Assembly (NCBI RefSeq): GCF_000428925.1
Contig: NZ_AUAW01000001.1
Span: 310,001 to 374,000 of the forward strand
Reading direction: 5' to 3'
DNA: 64,000 nucleotides
From: Furfurilactobacillus rossiae DSM 15814
GTDB taxonomy: Bacteria; Bacillota; Bacilli; Lactobacillales; Lactobacillaceae
Shown: positions 34,556 through 44,249 of the stretch, in pieces
Layout of the letters: every line of letters begins with the position of its first letter
Position numbering within the stretch: position 1 is the stretch's first letter
Translations under genes and position numbers: made by a program
Notes under the pieces: model-generated
Seen by the model: the letters and a program-made list of their open reading frames with translations, nothing else
What the model was told of the DNA's origin: nothing
The model's database searches: none

Positions 34556-35488
34556 TTATGCTCGCGGATGGGCCTTTTTATAAACTTCTGTTAATCGTTG
34601 CTTAGAAATATGAGTGTAAATCTGCGTTGTTGAAATATCCGCATGGCCCAGCAGTTCCTGAACCACCCTTAAATCAGCGCCATTTTCCAAAATATGTGTA
34701 GCAAACGAATGGCGCAACGTATGCGGTGTCACATCTTTCTTGATTCCAGCGCTTTTAACCATCGCTTTTAGGTTTTTCCATACGCCTTGACGCGTAAGTT
34801 GTCGACCGTGAGCATTAACAAAAATCGCTGTTGTTGGTTGCCCATGGACCAATTGTGGGCGCACGGTGTTCATATACGATGTTAGCCACTCTGTCGCAAG
34901 ATCACCAATTGGAATGATACGTTCCTTATCGCCCTTACCAACAGTTTGAATGAAGCCGAGATCTAAATGTAAATTGTTTCCAGTCAAATTAACCACTTCA
35001 CTGACTCGCATGCCAGTTGCGTACATGACTTCGAGTAAGGTACGATCACGAATCCCCAGTGGTTTGCTGACATCTGGAACAGCTAATAATCGGTCGACTT
35101 CCTCAACCGTCAAAACTTGTGGTAAATGTCGAGCGCGTTTTGGTGAATCAATTTTCAACATTGGATTTTCGTCAACGTACCCGTCCCTCGTCAAAAACAA
35201 AAAGTATTTCCGTAGGCTTGAAACACTGTGGATGACCGTGTTACGGGCTTTGTGCGCTTGATCTTCAATTTGCAGGTAATTCAGGATCACGTAACGATCC
35301 ACCTGTTTAAGGCTAGTAAGTCCTTGCCCCGCAATAAACTGGCTAAATGCCTGAATATCCTGTTTGTAACTGATGATGCTATTCTTGGACAAACCACGCT
35401 CGACCTTAATATACGTCAAATAGTCGTCCATCGGATCCACAATCGAAGTTGGAATCTTATTTTCATTGTTCATTTGCTGCTTTAACAC
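34556..35488 (-). CDS. xerD: Tyrosine recombinase XerD
   Basis: 310 residues counted from GTG 35486-35488 (GGAG four bases upstream); an ATG at 35471-35473 overlapping the cvfB end is the alternative. SAM-like core-binding domain to about residue 110, then the catalytic domain with Arg in 'YATGMRVSEVVN', Lys in 'GKGDKERIIPIG', 'HTLRHSFATHILEN', 'LGHADISTTQIYTHI' (Tyr nucleophile). All catalytic residues are present, in contrast with the degenerate paralogue at 21072. Resolves chromosome dimers at dif with XerC. Position between cvfB and ribT/scpA is conserved. Confidence 0.95.
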   Translation of the reverse strand: MLKQQMNNENKIPTSIVDPMDDYLTYIKVERGLSKNSIISYKQDIQAFSQFIAGQGLTSLKQVDRYVILNYLQIEDQAHKARNTVIHSVSSLRKYFLFLTRDGYVDENPMLKIDSPKRARHLPQVLTVEEVDRLLAVPDVSKPLGIRDRTLLEVMYATGMRVSEVVNLTGNNLHLDLGFIQTVGKGDKERIIPIGDLATEWLTSYMNTVRPQLVHGQPTTAIFVNAHGRQLTRQGVWKNLKAMVKSAGIKKDVTPHTLRHSFATHILENGADLRVVQELLGHADISTTQIYTHISKQRLTEVYKKAHPRA

Positions 35489-36350
35489 CGGTCTCCGTTA
35501 ACGTAATGCCATCTGCACTCTGTTCAATGTAACGGGCTTTGAGTAAATGACCCACTGCTCGCTTAAACTGCCCCTTACTAATCCCGAAATACGCCTTGAT
35601 GGCATCAGGATTACTTTTATCTGTAAACGGCAACGTATGACTCGCTTCATGTCCAAGCGTTGCCAACAGCTGCGCAGCATCTTCACTAATTGCCTGATAA
35701 GCTCGCGGCTTTAATGAAATGTTCAGTCCACCATCAGGACGCACACCAATAACACGGCCATGTACTTGTTCCCCTAGTCGTGGTTCATGATCACGCTCAG
35801 AAGGATGAACAAACCCAAGATAATAATCGTCAGTTATAACTAAAGTCCCAGCTAGTTTTAATCGGTATACTGTTGCTGTTAAATCATGATTTCTGTCTGC
35901 AGTTGTCGCCCGGCGACTGATAGCAGTAAAAATTTCAGAATCAGCTAAATGCGCCCACAAACGGTTTTTCGCATCGACAACAAGGCTAACCATCAAACGA
36001 TCACCTTTTTGAGGCATCAATCCGTCAATCGTTGGTAATTCGTCCACCGAAACGACAAAATCTTTGTTGGGCAATCCAACATCCACAAACACGCCCAGGC
36101 CGTGTGCGGACCGAACAACTGTCCCAAACGCATAGTGCCCAACCTGGGACTTTGGAATCGTCGTTGAGATCTGATAATCATGATCTTCATTTTCGTAAGC
36201 AAATCCAGTAACCTGAGCACCTATTCCCAGCTTATGGTCTGCTTCTTTTTTATCAAATTGAAACGAAAATCCCTCACATTGAACAATGTAATAATCTTCG
36301 TTTTGATCAGTGACCTTTGTTTCAATCACACGGCCTAATAAATCGTGCAT
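35463..36350 (-). CDS. cvfB: CvfB/YitL S1-domain RNA-binding protein
   Basis: 295 residues from ATG 36348-36350 behind GGAGG. Three S1-like beta domains and a C-terminal winged helix ('PDAIKAYFGISKGQFKRAVGHLLK') are the CvfB layout (S1-S1-S1-WH). 'GHYAFGTVVRSAHGLGVFVDVGLPNKD' is one S1 repeat. In staphylococci CvfB binds RNA and affects virulence gene expression. It heads a run of cvfB, xerD, ribT, scpA, scpB and rluB, mostly with overlaps. Confidence 0.92.
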   Translation of the reverse strand: MHDLLGRVIETKVTDQNEDYYIVQCEGFSFQFDKKEADHKLGIGAQVTGFAYENEDHDYQISTTIPKSQVGHYAFGTVVRSAHGLGVFVDVGLPNKDFVVSVDELPTIDGLMPQKGDRLMVSLVVDAKNRLWAHLADSEIFTAISRRATTADRNHDLTATVYRLKLAGTLVITDDYYLGFVHPSERDHEPRLGEQVHGRVIGVRPDGGLNISLKPRAYQAISEDAAQLLATLGHEASHTLPFTDKSNPDAIKAYFGISKGQFKRAVGHLLKARYIEQSADGITLTETGVKAANEQ

Positions 36351-36442
36351 AGCTGCCTCCAAATCAGTAATTTCATTTTGTCTATTATAGCAGAAAGCTT
36401 GATTGCAAGCGACATCCGCCTATAAAGACCCGTCAATTTAAG

Positions 36443-36477
36443 AAAGAAAAAGGCCGCCGACAAACGTCAGCAGCCTT
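36443..36477 (-). terminator. Intrinsic terminator of pyk
   Basis: Minus strand AAGGCTGCTGAC (36477-36466) pairs with GTCGGCGGCCTT (36461-36450), four-base loop, followed by TTTCTTTC. Confidence 0.85.
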
Positions 36478-36496
36478 AAACGAATACTTTTTAAAA

Positions 36497-37918
36497 TTAG
36501 TCGATCCGCATAACACGCATGATGTTAGTTGTACCCTTTGTACCAACTGGTACACCGGCAGTAACTAAAATCGTGTCACCCTTTTCAGCTAAGCCTTCTT
36601 CAACAACACGTTTCTTAGCTAATGCGAACATGTCATCAGTGCTTGCTGGGGCAGTGTCGATAACTGGGTAAACACCCCAGTTGATCATCAAACCGCGTTG
36701 AGTGCGTTCGTCAAACGTAACGGCAAGAATGTCGGCGTTTGGACGGTACTTACTGATCATCCGTGCAGTGTGACCTGAAGCAGTAGCAGCAACGATTGTC
36801 TTAACGTGCAAGTTACTTGCAGTACGGGCAACAGCAGCAGCAACGGCTTCTGTAACATCTGAAGTATCGAAATTGTGAACAGCGTGTCCATCAACACTCA
36901 AGTCATTTTCAGCCTTGATGTCGATCCGGTTCATCGTTGCAACAGATTCTACTGGGTAGTCACCGTTAGCAGATTCACCAGATAACATGGTTGCGTCAGT
37001 GCCATCAAATACGGCGTTAGCAACGTCAGATGCTTCAGCACGTGTAGGACGTGGGTTTTCTTGCATTGAGTCCAACATTTGGGTAGCAGTGATAACTGGC
37101 TTGCCCAATTCGTTACAACGACGGATCAATTCCTTCTGTACCAATGGCACATTTTCGGCAGGAATTTCAACACCCATGTCACCACGGGCAACCATCAAAC
37201 CATCTGAAACTTCAAGAATTTCGTCGAAGTTGTCGATACCTTCTTGAGATTCAATCTTAGGGAAGATTTGAACATGTTGCATGTTCTTTTCTTCAAGCAG
37301 AGCACGAATGTCCAAAACATCTTGCGCTTTACGTACGAATGAAGCGGCGATGAAGTTGATTTCATGATCCAAACCAAAACGAATGTCTGATGAATCCTTT
37401 TCAGTGATCCCAGGCAAGTTGATGGAAACACCAGGTGCGTTAACACCTTTACGAGAACCAAGCATCCCATTGTTTTGAACAGTGGTTACTAATTCCTTGT
37501 TAGCATCGTCTTTTTCGTCAATCTTCATGTCGATCAAACCATCGTCAAACAGAACGTGACCACCAACATGAACATCATCGTATAAGCCAGGGTAGGTAAC
37601 GGCAATCTTGTCGTGTGTACCTTCAATGGAGTCGTCCATTGAGATGCGAACCTTGTCACCAGTCTTGTATTCGATCTTGCCATCTTTTTGAACCGTTGTC
37701 CGGATTTCAGCACCCTTAGTATCAAGCATGATACCAACAGTCTTGCCAGTAATCTTTTCAGCTTCATGGACGTTGTTTAAACGACCAAGGTGTTCTTCAT
37801 GATCTCCGTGAGAAAAGTTAAAACGGAAAACGTTGGCGCCTGCTTCAATCAGCTTAACGATCGTATCAACGTCTGAGCTGGCTGGTCCAAGCGTGCTAAC
37901 GATTTTAGTTTTTTTCAT
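36497..37918 (-). CDS. pyk: Pyruvate kinase, short form
   Basis: 473 residues. Converts PEP and ADP to pyruvate and ATP. 'MKKTKIVSTLGPASSDV' start, active-site 'RFNFSHGDHEEH', 'VMLDTKGAEIRT', signature 'IFPKIESQEGIDNFDEI', 'MVARGDMGVEIP', 'VITATQMLDSM'. The C-terminal phosphohistidine-swivelling domain of the long Bacilli enzyme (about 585 residues) is absent. The gene has a promoter at 37992-38020 with a 10-bp repeat array and its own terminator. pfkA, which lies upstream in homofermentative lactobacilli, is missing; dnaE follows upstream at once. Confidence 0.97.
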   Translation of the reverse strand: MKKTKIVSTLGPASSDVDTIVKLIEAGANVFRFNFSHGDHEEHLGRLNNVHEAEKITGKTVGIMLDTKGAEIRTTVQKDGKIEYKTGDKVRISMDDSIEGTHDKIAVTYPGLYDDVHVGGHVLFDDGLIDMKIDEKDDANKELVTTVQNNGMLGSRKGVNAPGVSINLPGITEKDSSDIRFGLDHEINFIAASFVRKAQDVLDIRALLEEKNMQHVQIFPKIESQEGIDNFDEILEVSDGLMVARGDMGVEIPAENVPLVQKELIRRCNELGKPVITATQMLDSMQENPRPTRAEASDVANAVFDGTDATMLSGESANGDYPVESVATMNRIDIKAENDLSVDGHAVHNFDTSDVTEAVAAAVARTASNLHVKTIVAATASGHTARMISKYRPNADILAVTFDERTQRGLMINWGVYPVIDTAPASTDDMFALAKKRVVEEGLAEKGDTILVTAGVPVGTKGTTNIMRVMRID

Positions 37919-37991
37919 AACAAAAATCTCTCCCTTTGAGTTTGTGCCACAGAGTGGCTTTTTTGAGAACGTTATTGTTCCCTTAAATACG

Positions 37992-38058
37992 ATATTAGTT
38001 TAACACTTTTAAAATGTCGTTGTCGCCCTTTTCATGAGTTTTCATAAATATTCATGAA
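37992..38058 (-). promoter_or_regulatory. pyk promoter with 10-bp-periodic direct repeats
   Basis: Minus strand ACGACA (38020-38015), 17-base spacer, TAATAT (37997-37992). Directly upstream of the -35, at 38029-38058, three decamers follow one another: TTCATGAATA, TTTATGAAAA, CTCATGAAAA. The one-helical-turn spacing beside the -35 suggests a site for an activator. Confidence 0.55.
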
Positions 38059-38101
38059 AACCCACACCGGTTTTTCATTTTGTTGAAGACAGTTTAAACG
38101 T

Positions 38102-41100
38102 TTATGTCTGATTTCGTCGAAAAACAACATTACCTTCACCAAAAATGCCAATCAATTGATTGCGAACCTGTGCCGTGGCCGCCAAATTAAATGCGGAAGC
38201 CAACTTAACCGTCCGGTTATCAACTTGATTATGCAAAATTACTGGGTTATTCCCGCGGAGACTGCCCATTTGCTGTCGAAAGGCATTCTCCGCACCACCA
38301 GTGATGTTTGCTTCGGTCAGTTGTAAATACCAAGTGCCGATTGGCGTGGCTGGCTCTGACACATGCGGTCTTGTTGTCGCTTGAGCAGGCTTATTCGACT
38401 GCGTATTGGATCCACCATTCAGTTGCGTATTTTGACGCGATTGCTGATGCACACCTTGTTCCTGAACTGTTTTGGCCAATTGAAGTCGATCTGCCACGAT
38501 TTCCAGCTGGCGACCCGTATCAATTTTACCGGTAACAACGACGACCTGTTCTGGCGCCAACCATTCGCTAACTTCTTTATAAAGTCGTGGAAAGACAGTA
38601 ATCGACAATTCACCAGATGGATCGTTTCCGCTGACAAATGCCATTCGGTCACCCTTTTTAGTTCTTATTTCACGGATCCGACTAGTGTATAGAATAACGG
38701 TTGCCACTTGCCCGACCGCTACATCGACAATTGGCGTTGCATTCAGTTGCTGGCTGAGCCCTGTATATTGTTCTACCGGGTGTCCTGATACATAAGCACC
38801 AAGTACTTCGGCCTCATGACTTAATTTTTCCTTCAAAGATAAATCATGGCGATGCTCAACCTTGGGTTTAAGCCCCAAGTTTGATTCAAATAGATCGATG
38901 CTGACCTGAGCACCGGAAATCACACGTGGCAACAGATCCAACAATTCAGCTCGGTTTAAGCCAAAACTGTCAAAACTGCCAGCATAGATCATGGCTGTTA
39001 AAACGTCCGTTTTCCGAAACTGTGGTTCAATCGCGTTGACAAATGTTTCTAAGTCTTTAAATGCACCATTTTTTTGCCGCAAAGCCAAGATATTGGCAAC
39101 AAAGTCTCGACGCACACCTTTAATGTCACTAAGTCCAAACACAATTTGTCCGTTTACCAGTGAGAATCCCGCCTGACTAACGTTAACGTTGGGCGCCGCT
39201 ACATTAACACCATGCTGTTTTGCCTCTAACAAATATAATTTCGTTTTTGTTGGATTGCCCAGCACAGAATTAAGTAGTGCTGTAAAAAAGGCACCCGGAT
39301 GATGCACCTTTAGATAAGCTAGTTCAAACGCCATTTTACTGTAAGCAACAGCATGTGATCGGTTAAAACCATAAGATGCAAAGTTTTCAATATAGTCATA
39401 TACCTGAACAGCGACCGCTTGCGTAAAATTCTTAGCCACTGCCCCCTCAATAAACTCAGTACGTAATGCATCGATTTTATGATGATCTTTTTTACTCATG
39501 GCACGGCGAAGAATATCGGCCTTACCTAATGAGAAACCGCCCATAACTGAGGCGACTCGCATAACCTGCTCTTGATAAACAATGATGCCAAATGTCGGTC
39601 CCAAAATTGGCTCTAATGCTTGTGCCGGATACGTGACTGGCTCCTTGCCCTTTTTGCGGGCAATGAAGTGATCGATGTTTTCCATCGGTCCTGGTCGATA
39701 AAGTGCATTAACCGCAACTACCAATTCAAAGGTTTCTGGATGTAATTGACGCAAAACATTTTTAATGCCGCTCGATTCAAATTGAAATACGCCATTGGTA
39801 TCACCTTTTTGAAACAAGGCCAATGTTTCACTGTCATTTAACGGAATATCATTAACTTGAAGCTTCTTGCCATTTGTCGTTTCGATCTCTGCTAATGTAT
39901 TCGCTAAAATGGTTAAATTGCGGAGTCCAAGAAAATCCATCTTAAGCAGCCCTAGCGCTTCAACGGTGTTTTTAGGAAATTGGGCCACGAGCAGACCTTC
40001 GGATCCCGATTGAACCGGGACAATATCTGTTAATGGCTGATCACTTAAGACAACACCGGCAGCATGCGTTGATGTATGTCGCGGCAACCCTTCCAACGCC
40101 ATGGCTGTTTCAAACAGTAAAGAGTTGACGCCACTGTCCGCAATTAGATTGCGCAGGGGTTGTGAATCACGCTGGGCACTAGCCAACGTCACACCTAATC
40201 CACCAGGAATCGTCCGGCTCCATTCAGCCATTTGAAACGTGGACAAACCAAATACACGGCCAACGTCACGAATGACCTGCTTAGCGCCGAGGGTTCCAAA
40301 CGTAATGATCTGGCCAACTTTATCAGCGCCATATCGATCGCGCACATACAATAACAGTTCATCACGTTTGTCGTCTGGAATGTCCAAATCAATATCGGGC
40401 ATTTGGGCCCGTTGATCATTTAAAAATCGTTCAAACAGTAAGTCGTATGTTAACGGGTCAACTTCGGTAATAGCGAGTACATAAGCAACCAGGGATCCAG
40501 CCGCCGAGCCACGTCCTGGACCGGTAGTAATGTGATGTTCATGAGCATAGTTCATCACGTCCCAAACAATCAGGAAATAATCGTCAAAGCCTAATTGATG
40601 AATAACAGTTAACTCATGAGTCAATCGTTGTTGATACCGCTCCGCCAGGGGATTGCCTTCGCCTAAACGTTTGGTCAAGCCTGCGGCACACAATTGTCGC
40701 AAATAATCTGCCGCCGGTTCATGACTGGGCGTCTTGAAATGTGGTAATTGTGGGGCTTGAAACGTAAAGTCAACCGTTGCGATGTTAGCAATGTGACTCG
40801 TTTCTCGGACGGCCTCATCCAGACCCAATTCATGATAGTGATTAGCCAGCGGAACAGCCTCACGAAGATACCATGGGCCTGTCTGTTGACTTACAGCTCC
40901 TAAATTAGTAATTTGTTCGCCACTACTAATCGACGTCATCACACTAGTCTTAAAACTATCATCGGGGTTCAAATAGCGAACGTCGTTGACGGCCACCAAT
41001 CGACAATGGTTCTGATCTGCAAATTGTTGAAGCGTGTCGATCGTCGCTCTTGATTGTTGATCACTCACACCAAGGTATACCGTGTCATTGGCAATCTTTT

Positions 41101-41659
41101 GCAACCGCGTCATTTGTTGAGCCGCTGCGTTTTGTTGTCCCGTACTGGCTAGTCGGCCAATTTCACTTTGTAATCCATTAACGATGACCAAATCCGACAA
41201 CCAATCACTTATATCAACAACTTTTAATGGATCGCGTTCTTCGCGGGTCATCTTTGCTGACGAAATTTGAATTAGATTTTGATAGCCATGCTCATTTTTA
41301 GCAATCAAAGTTAGCGGGAATGTTGGCAGATCATTATGTTTTGTCGATGGCATCGCCTGGTCATTGTCCATTGGCTCAGTTACCTCACTGGCTAGTTCGA
41401 TGGTCAGACCGATTAATGGTTTGATGCCAGCTTGTCGGGCAGCATTAAAAAAGTCAACAACGCCATACAACACATTAATATCAGTCAGTGCAACCGCCTG
41501 ATACCCTCGCTGCTTTGCAGTTTGCACGAGCTCTGTGACTCTTGTTGGGCTTTGCAATAGACTATAACTACTGATAACAGATAATGGTACGAGACCATTT
41601 ATTTCGCCAGATGACGGTACCGTTGCTGCATCAATTTCAGTCTCAGAAGACACAAGCAT
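38102..41659 (-). CDS. dnaE: DNA polymerase III subunit alpha DnaE
   Basis: 1185 residues from ATG 41657-41659; the GTG at 41651-41653 has a better distance to the GGGGG. Polymerase and PHP type C family, the 'second' replicase of Firmicutes (lagging-strand priming extension). Catalytic Asp residues in 'MPDIDLDIPDDKRDEL', finger region 'GRGSAAGSLVAYVL', OB-fold near residues 985-1060 ('VGQVATVILYTSRIREIRT'). The PHP domain is degenerate: 'TDINVLYG' lacks the metal His and the N-terminal His pair is absent. Shorter than PolC and without exonuclease domain. Confidence 0.96.
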   Translation of the reverse strand: MLVSSETEIDAATVPSSGEINGLVPLSVISSYSLLQSPTRVTELVQTAKQRGYQAVALTDINVLYGVVDFFNAARQAGIKPLIGLTIELASEVTEPMDNDQAMPSTKHNDLPTFPLTLIAKNEHGYQNLIQISSAKMTREERDPLKVVDISDWLSDLVIVNGLQSEIGRLASTGQQNAAAQQMTRLQKIANDTVYLGVSDQQSRATIDTLQQFADQNHCRLVAVNDVRYLNPDDSFKTSVMTSISSGEQITNLGAVSQQTGPWYLREAVPLANHYHELGLDEAVRETSHIANIATVDFTFQAPQLPHFKTPSHEPAADYLRQLCAAGLTKRLGEGNPLAERYQQRLTHELTVIHQLGFDDYFLIVWDVMNYAHEHHITTGPGRGSAAGSLVAYVLAITEVDPLTYDLLFERFLNDQRAQMPDIDLDIPDDKRDELLLYVRDRYGADKVGQIITFGTLGAKQVIRDVGRVFGLSTFQMAEWSRTIPGGLGVTLASAQRDSQPLRNLIADSGVNSLLFETAMALEGLPRHTSTHAAGVVLSDQPLTDIVPVQSGSEGLLVAQFPKNTVEALGLLKMDFLGLRNLTILANTLAEIETTNGKKLQVNDIPLNDSETLALFQKGDTNGVFQFESSGIKNVLRQLHPETFELVVAVNALYRPGPMENIDHFIARKKGKEPVTYPAQALEPILGPTFGIIVYQEQVMRVASVMGGFSLGKADILRRAMSKKDHHKIDALRTEFIEGAVAKNFTQAVAVQVYDYIENFASYGFNRSHAVAYSKMAFELAYLKVHHPGAFFTALLNSVLGNPTKTKLYLLEAKQHGVNVAAPNVNVSQAGFSLVNGQIVFGLSDIKGVRRDFVANILALRQKNGAFKDLETFVNAIEPQFRKTDVLTAMIYAGSFDSFGLNRAELLDLLPRVISGAQVSIDLFESNLGLKPKVEHRHDLSLKEKLSHEAEVLGAYVSGHPVEQYTGLSQQLNATPIVDVAVGQVATVILYTSRIREIRTKKGDRMAFVSGNDPSGELSITVFPRLYKEVSEWLAPEQVVVVTGKIDTGRQLEIVADRLQLAKTVQEQGVHQQSRQNTQLNGGSNTQSNKPAQATTRPHVSEPATPIGTWYLQLTEANITGGAENAFRQQMGSLRGNNPVILHNQVDNRTVKLASAFNLAATAQVRNQLIGIFGEGNVVFRRNQT

Positions 41660-41695
41660 CCCCCTTTCATTGAATAATCGATAAGATTACATATT

Positions 41696-41723
41696 CAAAC
41701 GTTTGTTCGTCTTTCATATTATA
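41696..41723 (-). promoter_or_regulatory. dnaE promoter with SOS-like box
   Basis: CAAACGTTTGTTCG (41696-41709) differs from the SOS core GAAC-N4-GTTC by one base. On the minus strand an extended -10 TGTTATAAT (TATAAT 41723-41718) lies just upstream, so the box would cover the transcription start. DnaE of Bacillus subtilis has been reported to be DNA-damage inducible. Confidence 0.4.
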
Positions 41724-41766
41724 ACAAAACCAGCCAAAATTATCCGTATTCGCGAATGAAAGTTTA

Positions 41767-41794
41767 TTGAAATCAGTAGTCAGAGTGTTAAACT
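41767..41794 (+). promoter_or_regulatory. Promoter of the YjzD-like gene
   Basis: TTGAAA (41767-41772), 16-base spacer, TAAACT (41789-41794), followed by GAAAGGTGG and the start at 41822. Confidence 0.5.
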
Positions 41795-41821
41795 ACTATT
41801 GATACGAAAGGTGGTCACAAT

Positions 41822-42022
41822 ATGCGTTACTTAACTGTAATCTTTTGGGGCTTCATCTGGGGCGAGGTCATTGGCTATATTGGTGGGCAACTAGAATTGT
41901 TGCAATATAGCGCTTTTGAAATTGGCATCGTTGCCGCCGTCGTCTGCCTTGTGACTTCAGTCGCAACACACATGATGGCCGACAAACCAGCGGCTAATGC
42001 TGATGAAGCAAGTCAATCATAA
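41822..42022 (+). CDS. yjzD: YjzD family (DUF2929) small membrane protein
   Basis: 66 residues. Two membrane helices (residues about 3-22 'YLTVIFWGFIWGEVIGYI' and 32-52 'FEIGIVAAVVCLVTSVAT') and a short Ala/Asp/Glu-rich tail, matching DUF2929/YjzD, a small family found in Bacilli, function unknown. Start ATG 41822 follows AAAGGTGG at 7 bases. It is divergent from dnaE and closed by a terminator at 42069-42106. Confidence 0.85.
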   Translation: MRYLTVIFWGFIWGEVIGYIGGQLELLQYSAFEIGIVAAVVCLVTSVATHMMADKPAANADEASQS

Positions 42023-42068
42023 TTGTTGTCGCGGATTGCTAACTAGCATTGCTCACGACAGATAATAA

Positions 42069-42106
42069 AAAACGATCCTAACAGATGTTTCTGTTAAGGT
42101 CGTTTT
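42069..42106. terminator. Intrinsic terminator between yjzD and pepT
   Basis: AAAACGATCCTAACAG (42069-42084) pairs with 42091-42106 with G-U pairs, followed by TTATTTTG. On the minus strand the A-rich side gives U tract for pepT. Confidence 0.8.
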
Positions 42107-42138
42107 TATTTTGCGTTGTAAACAGTGATTACCACTTC

Positions 42139-43377
42139 TTAAGCTTGCCGATTGAGTTCCGTAATCTTCAAGATCACATCAACAGCACGTTCCATAGTCT
42201 GAAGCGAAACATATTCATAACGGCTGTGCATGTTCTCACCGCCGGCAAACAGGTTCGGCGTTGGTACACCCATGAACGAAATCTTGGAACCATCCGTCCC
42301 ACCGCGAACCGGATAAATGACAGGTTCGATATCTAACTCAGTCATGGCCTTTTTAGCCAATTCAACTGGGGTCATGTCCTTTTCAAGTACTTCACGCATG
42401 TTGTAATACTGGTCCGTCAATACCAACTTCACTCGTGGTTCATCTAAAGTAGCATTGAGCTTATCAGCAATATCTCGCATTTGTTGTTTACGGTCTTCAA
42501 ACTTCTGACGATCGTGATCCCGAATAATGTAAGTTAACTGGGCTTGATCAACGGTCCCTGTCATTTTGTACAAGTGGAAGAAGCCTTCCCGACCCTCAGT
42601 ATTTTCTGGACGGTCACTTGCAGGTAATTGATTATGGAAATCAATCCCAATTTGCAGTGCGTTTTGCATAACACCTTTAGCAGTGGCCGTGTGAACATCT
42701 TTGCCTTGAATGGTTACGACTGCCTGTGCGGCATTAAACGTCTCGTATTCCAATTCACCTAATGGACCGCCATCAACCGTGTAAGCATACTTAACGCCGA
42801 AACGCTTAGCATCAAAGTGATCCGCACCAGTACCGATTTCTTCATCTGGACCAAAACCAACATGAATTTCACCATGTTTAACGTCTGGATGATTAAGCAA
42901 GTACTCCATGGCCGTCATAATTTCAGCCACACCAGCTTTATCGTCGGCACCCAAAAGTGTTGTACCGTCAGTTGTAATTAATGTCTCACCGGTGTAATTG
43001 TGCAATGCTGGAAATTCGCTAGGTTTTAATGTCCACTGGCCATCGTCGCTAAGTTTAATGTCTGACTTACCGTCATAGTTCTTAACAATGTTGGGTGTAA
43101 TGTTGTCCGCATTAAAATCCGCTGTATCAATATGCGCTAAAAAGCCAATTGGTGCTGTTTTGCCATCATCATTGGCTGGCAGAACAGCAGTTACATAACC
43201 ACTGTCAGGATCAGTTTTGATATCCGATAGCCCAAGTTCAGTTAGTTCCTCAGCAATTGATTTTAAAAAGTCTGCTTCACGAGGCGAAGATGGAATGGTT
43301 GTTGAATCTGGATCTGATCGTGTATTGACCTTTACATAACCGATAAACCGCGAAAGCAAGGTTTCATATTGTGCCAC
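42139..43377 (-). CDS. pepT: Peptidase T (tripeptidase)
   Basis: 412 residues if the start is GTG 43375-43377 (AGGAG ten bases before), which matches the family N-terminus '[19 protein letters not shown]'. M20 dinuclear zinc peptidase that removes the N-terminal residue of tripeptides: zinc ligands in 'LAHIDTADF', '[12 protein letters not shown]', '[11 protein letters not shown]', '[11 protein letters not shown]', and C-terminal '[14 protein letters not shown]'. Cytoplasmic; part of peptide use. Monocistronic. Confidence 0.95.
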   Translation of the reverse strand: MAQYETLLSRFIGYVKVNTRSDPDSTTIPSSPREADFLKSIAEELTELGLSDIKTDPDSGYVTAVLPANDDGKTAPIGFLAHIDTADFNADNITPNIVKNYDGKSDIKLSDDGQWTLKPSEFPALHNYTGETLITTDGTTLLGADDKAGVAEIMTAMEYLLNHPDVKHGEIHVGFGPDEEIGTGADHFDAKRFGVKYAYTVDGGPLGELEYETFNAAQAVVTIQGKDVHTATAKGVMQNALQIGIDFHNQLPASDRPENTEGREGFFHLYKMTGTVDQAQLTYIIRDHDRQKFEDRKQQMRDIADKLNATLDEPRVKLVLTDQYYNMREVLEKDMTPVELAKKAMTELDIEPVIYPVRGGTDGSKISFMGVPTPNLFAGGENMHSRYEYVSLQTMERAVDVILKITELNRQA

Positions 43378-43448
43378 AACTGTCACGCTCCTATTTTTTA
43401 AAATAAAGTTCAAACATACTCAAAACAAGTCTACCTGATTCGGCGCGC

Positions 43449-44249
43449 TTACACAAAAGTAAAGGGATCCGTATTAGGTTTTGATTCTAAAACATCGAGA
43501 TGCCATTGATATTGTGTAGACCACTGACGGAACATAGAAGCCAACTTGGGGATGCAAACAGCTTCAATGTGGTGTCCTGGATCCACAACAGACAAACCGG
43601 ATGCCAACATGTCATGCCCGGTATGGTAATAAACATCGCCCGTAACATAGACATCGGCCCCCGTTGCCTGTGCTTCACGGAAAAATTTGCCACCGTCACC
43701 ACCTAAAATGGCAACTTTGCTGACTTGTTTGGTTGGCTCATGTGAAATCAACCGCAACCCACCGATTTTAAATTGTGTTTTGCAATACTCCGCGAATGCT
43801 TGCATTGACATCGGTTCTGACAGCTTACCGACCCGGCCCATGGATACTTCTTGCGCATCAGGATTGGGCAGCCAAGATTGAACATGTTCCAATTGCAGTT
43901 GGTCAGCAAGCCAGTCATTCATGCCACCTGGAGCGTTATCCAAATTGGTATGAGCAGCATACACAGTAATGTGATTAGCAACAATCTTCCCGTACATTGC
44001 CAATTGTGGGTCTGCATCAAAATCAAGATTTTTAGCCGGGCGAAACATGACTGGATGATGGGCAAAAATAAAATCAGCATGTTCGGCAATTGCTTCATCA
44101 ACAACTTCTGGTCGAACATCTAAAGTTACCAAAACCTTATGAATTTCTGCCTGGCGACTGCCGATTTGAAAACCGGTCGGATCACCGGCTTCGCGATAAC
44201 GAAGTGGCGCAAACTTTTCGAATTGATCAATTAAGGTTTGTGCTTGCAT
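43449..44249 (-). CDS. Nif3-like dinuclear metal-centre protein
   Basis: 266 residues from ATG 44247-44249 behind GGAGG. 'PTGFQIGSRQAEIHKVLVTLDV' and 'FIFAHHPVMFRPAKNLDFD' with the double His, 'YAAHTNLDNAPGGMND', and C-terminal 'YVTGDVYYHTGHDM' with 'VVDPGHHIEAVC' form the metal site. The intervening ACT-like insertion of longer YqfO is absent. It overlaps trmK by 23 bases, a conserved pair; sometimes called GTP cyclohydrolase 1 type 2 but the function is not proven. Confidence 0.92.
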   Translation of the reverse strand: MQAQTLIDQFEKFAPLRYREAGDPTGFQIGSRQAEIHKVLVTLDVRPEVVDEAIAEHADFIFAHHPVMFRPAKNLDFDADPQLAMYGKIVANHITVYAAHTNLDNAPGGMNDWLADQLQLEHVQSWLPNPDAQEVSMGRVGKLSEPMSMQAFAEYCKTQFKIGGLRLISHEPTKQVSKVAILGGDGGKFFREAQATGADVYVTGDVYYHTGHDMLASGLSVVDPGHHIEAVCIPKLASMFRQWSTQYQWHLDVLESKPNTDPFTFV

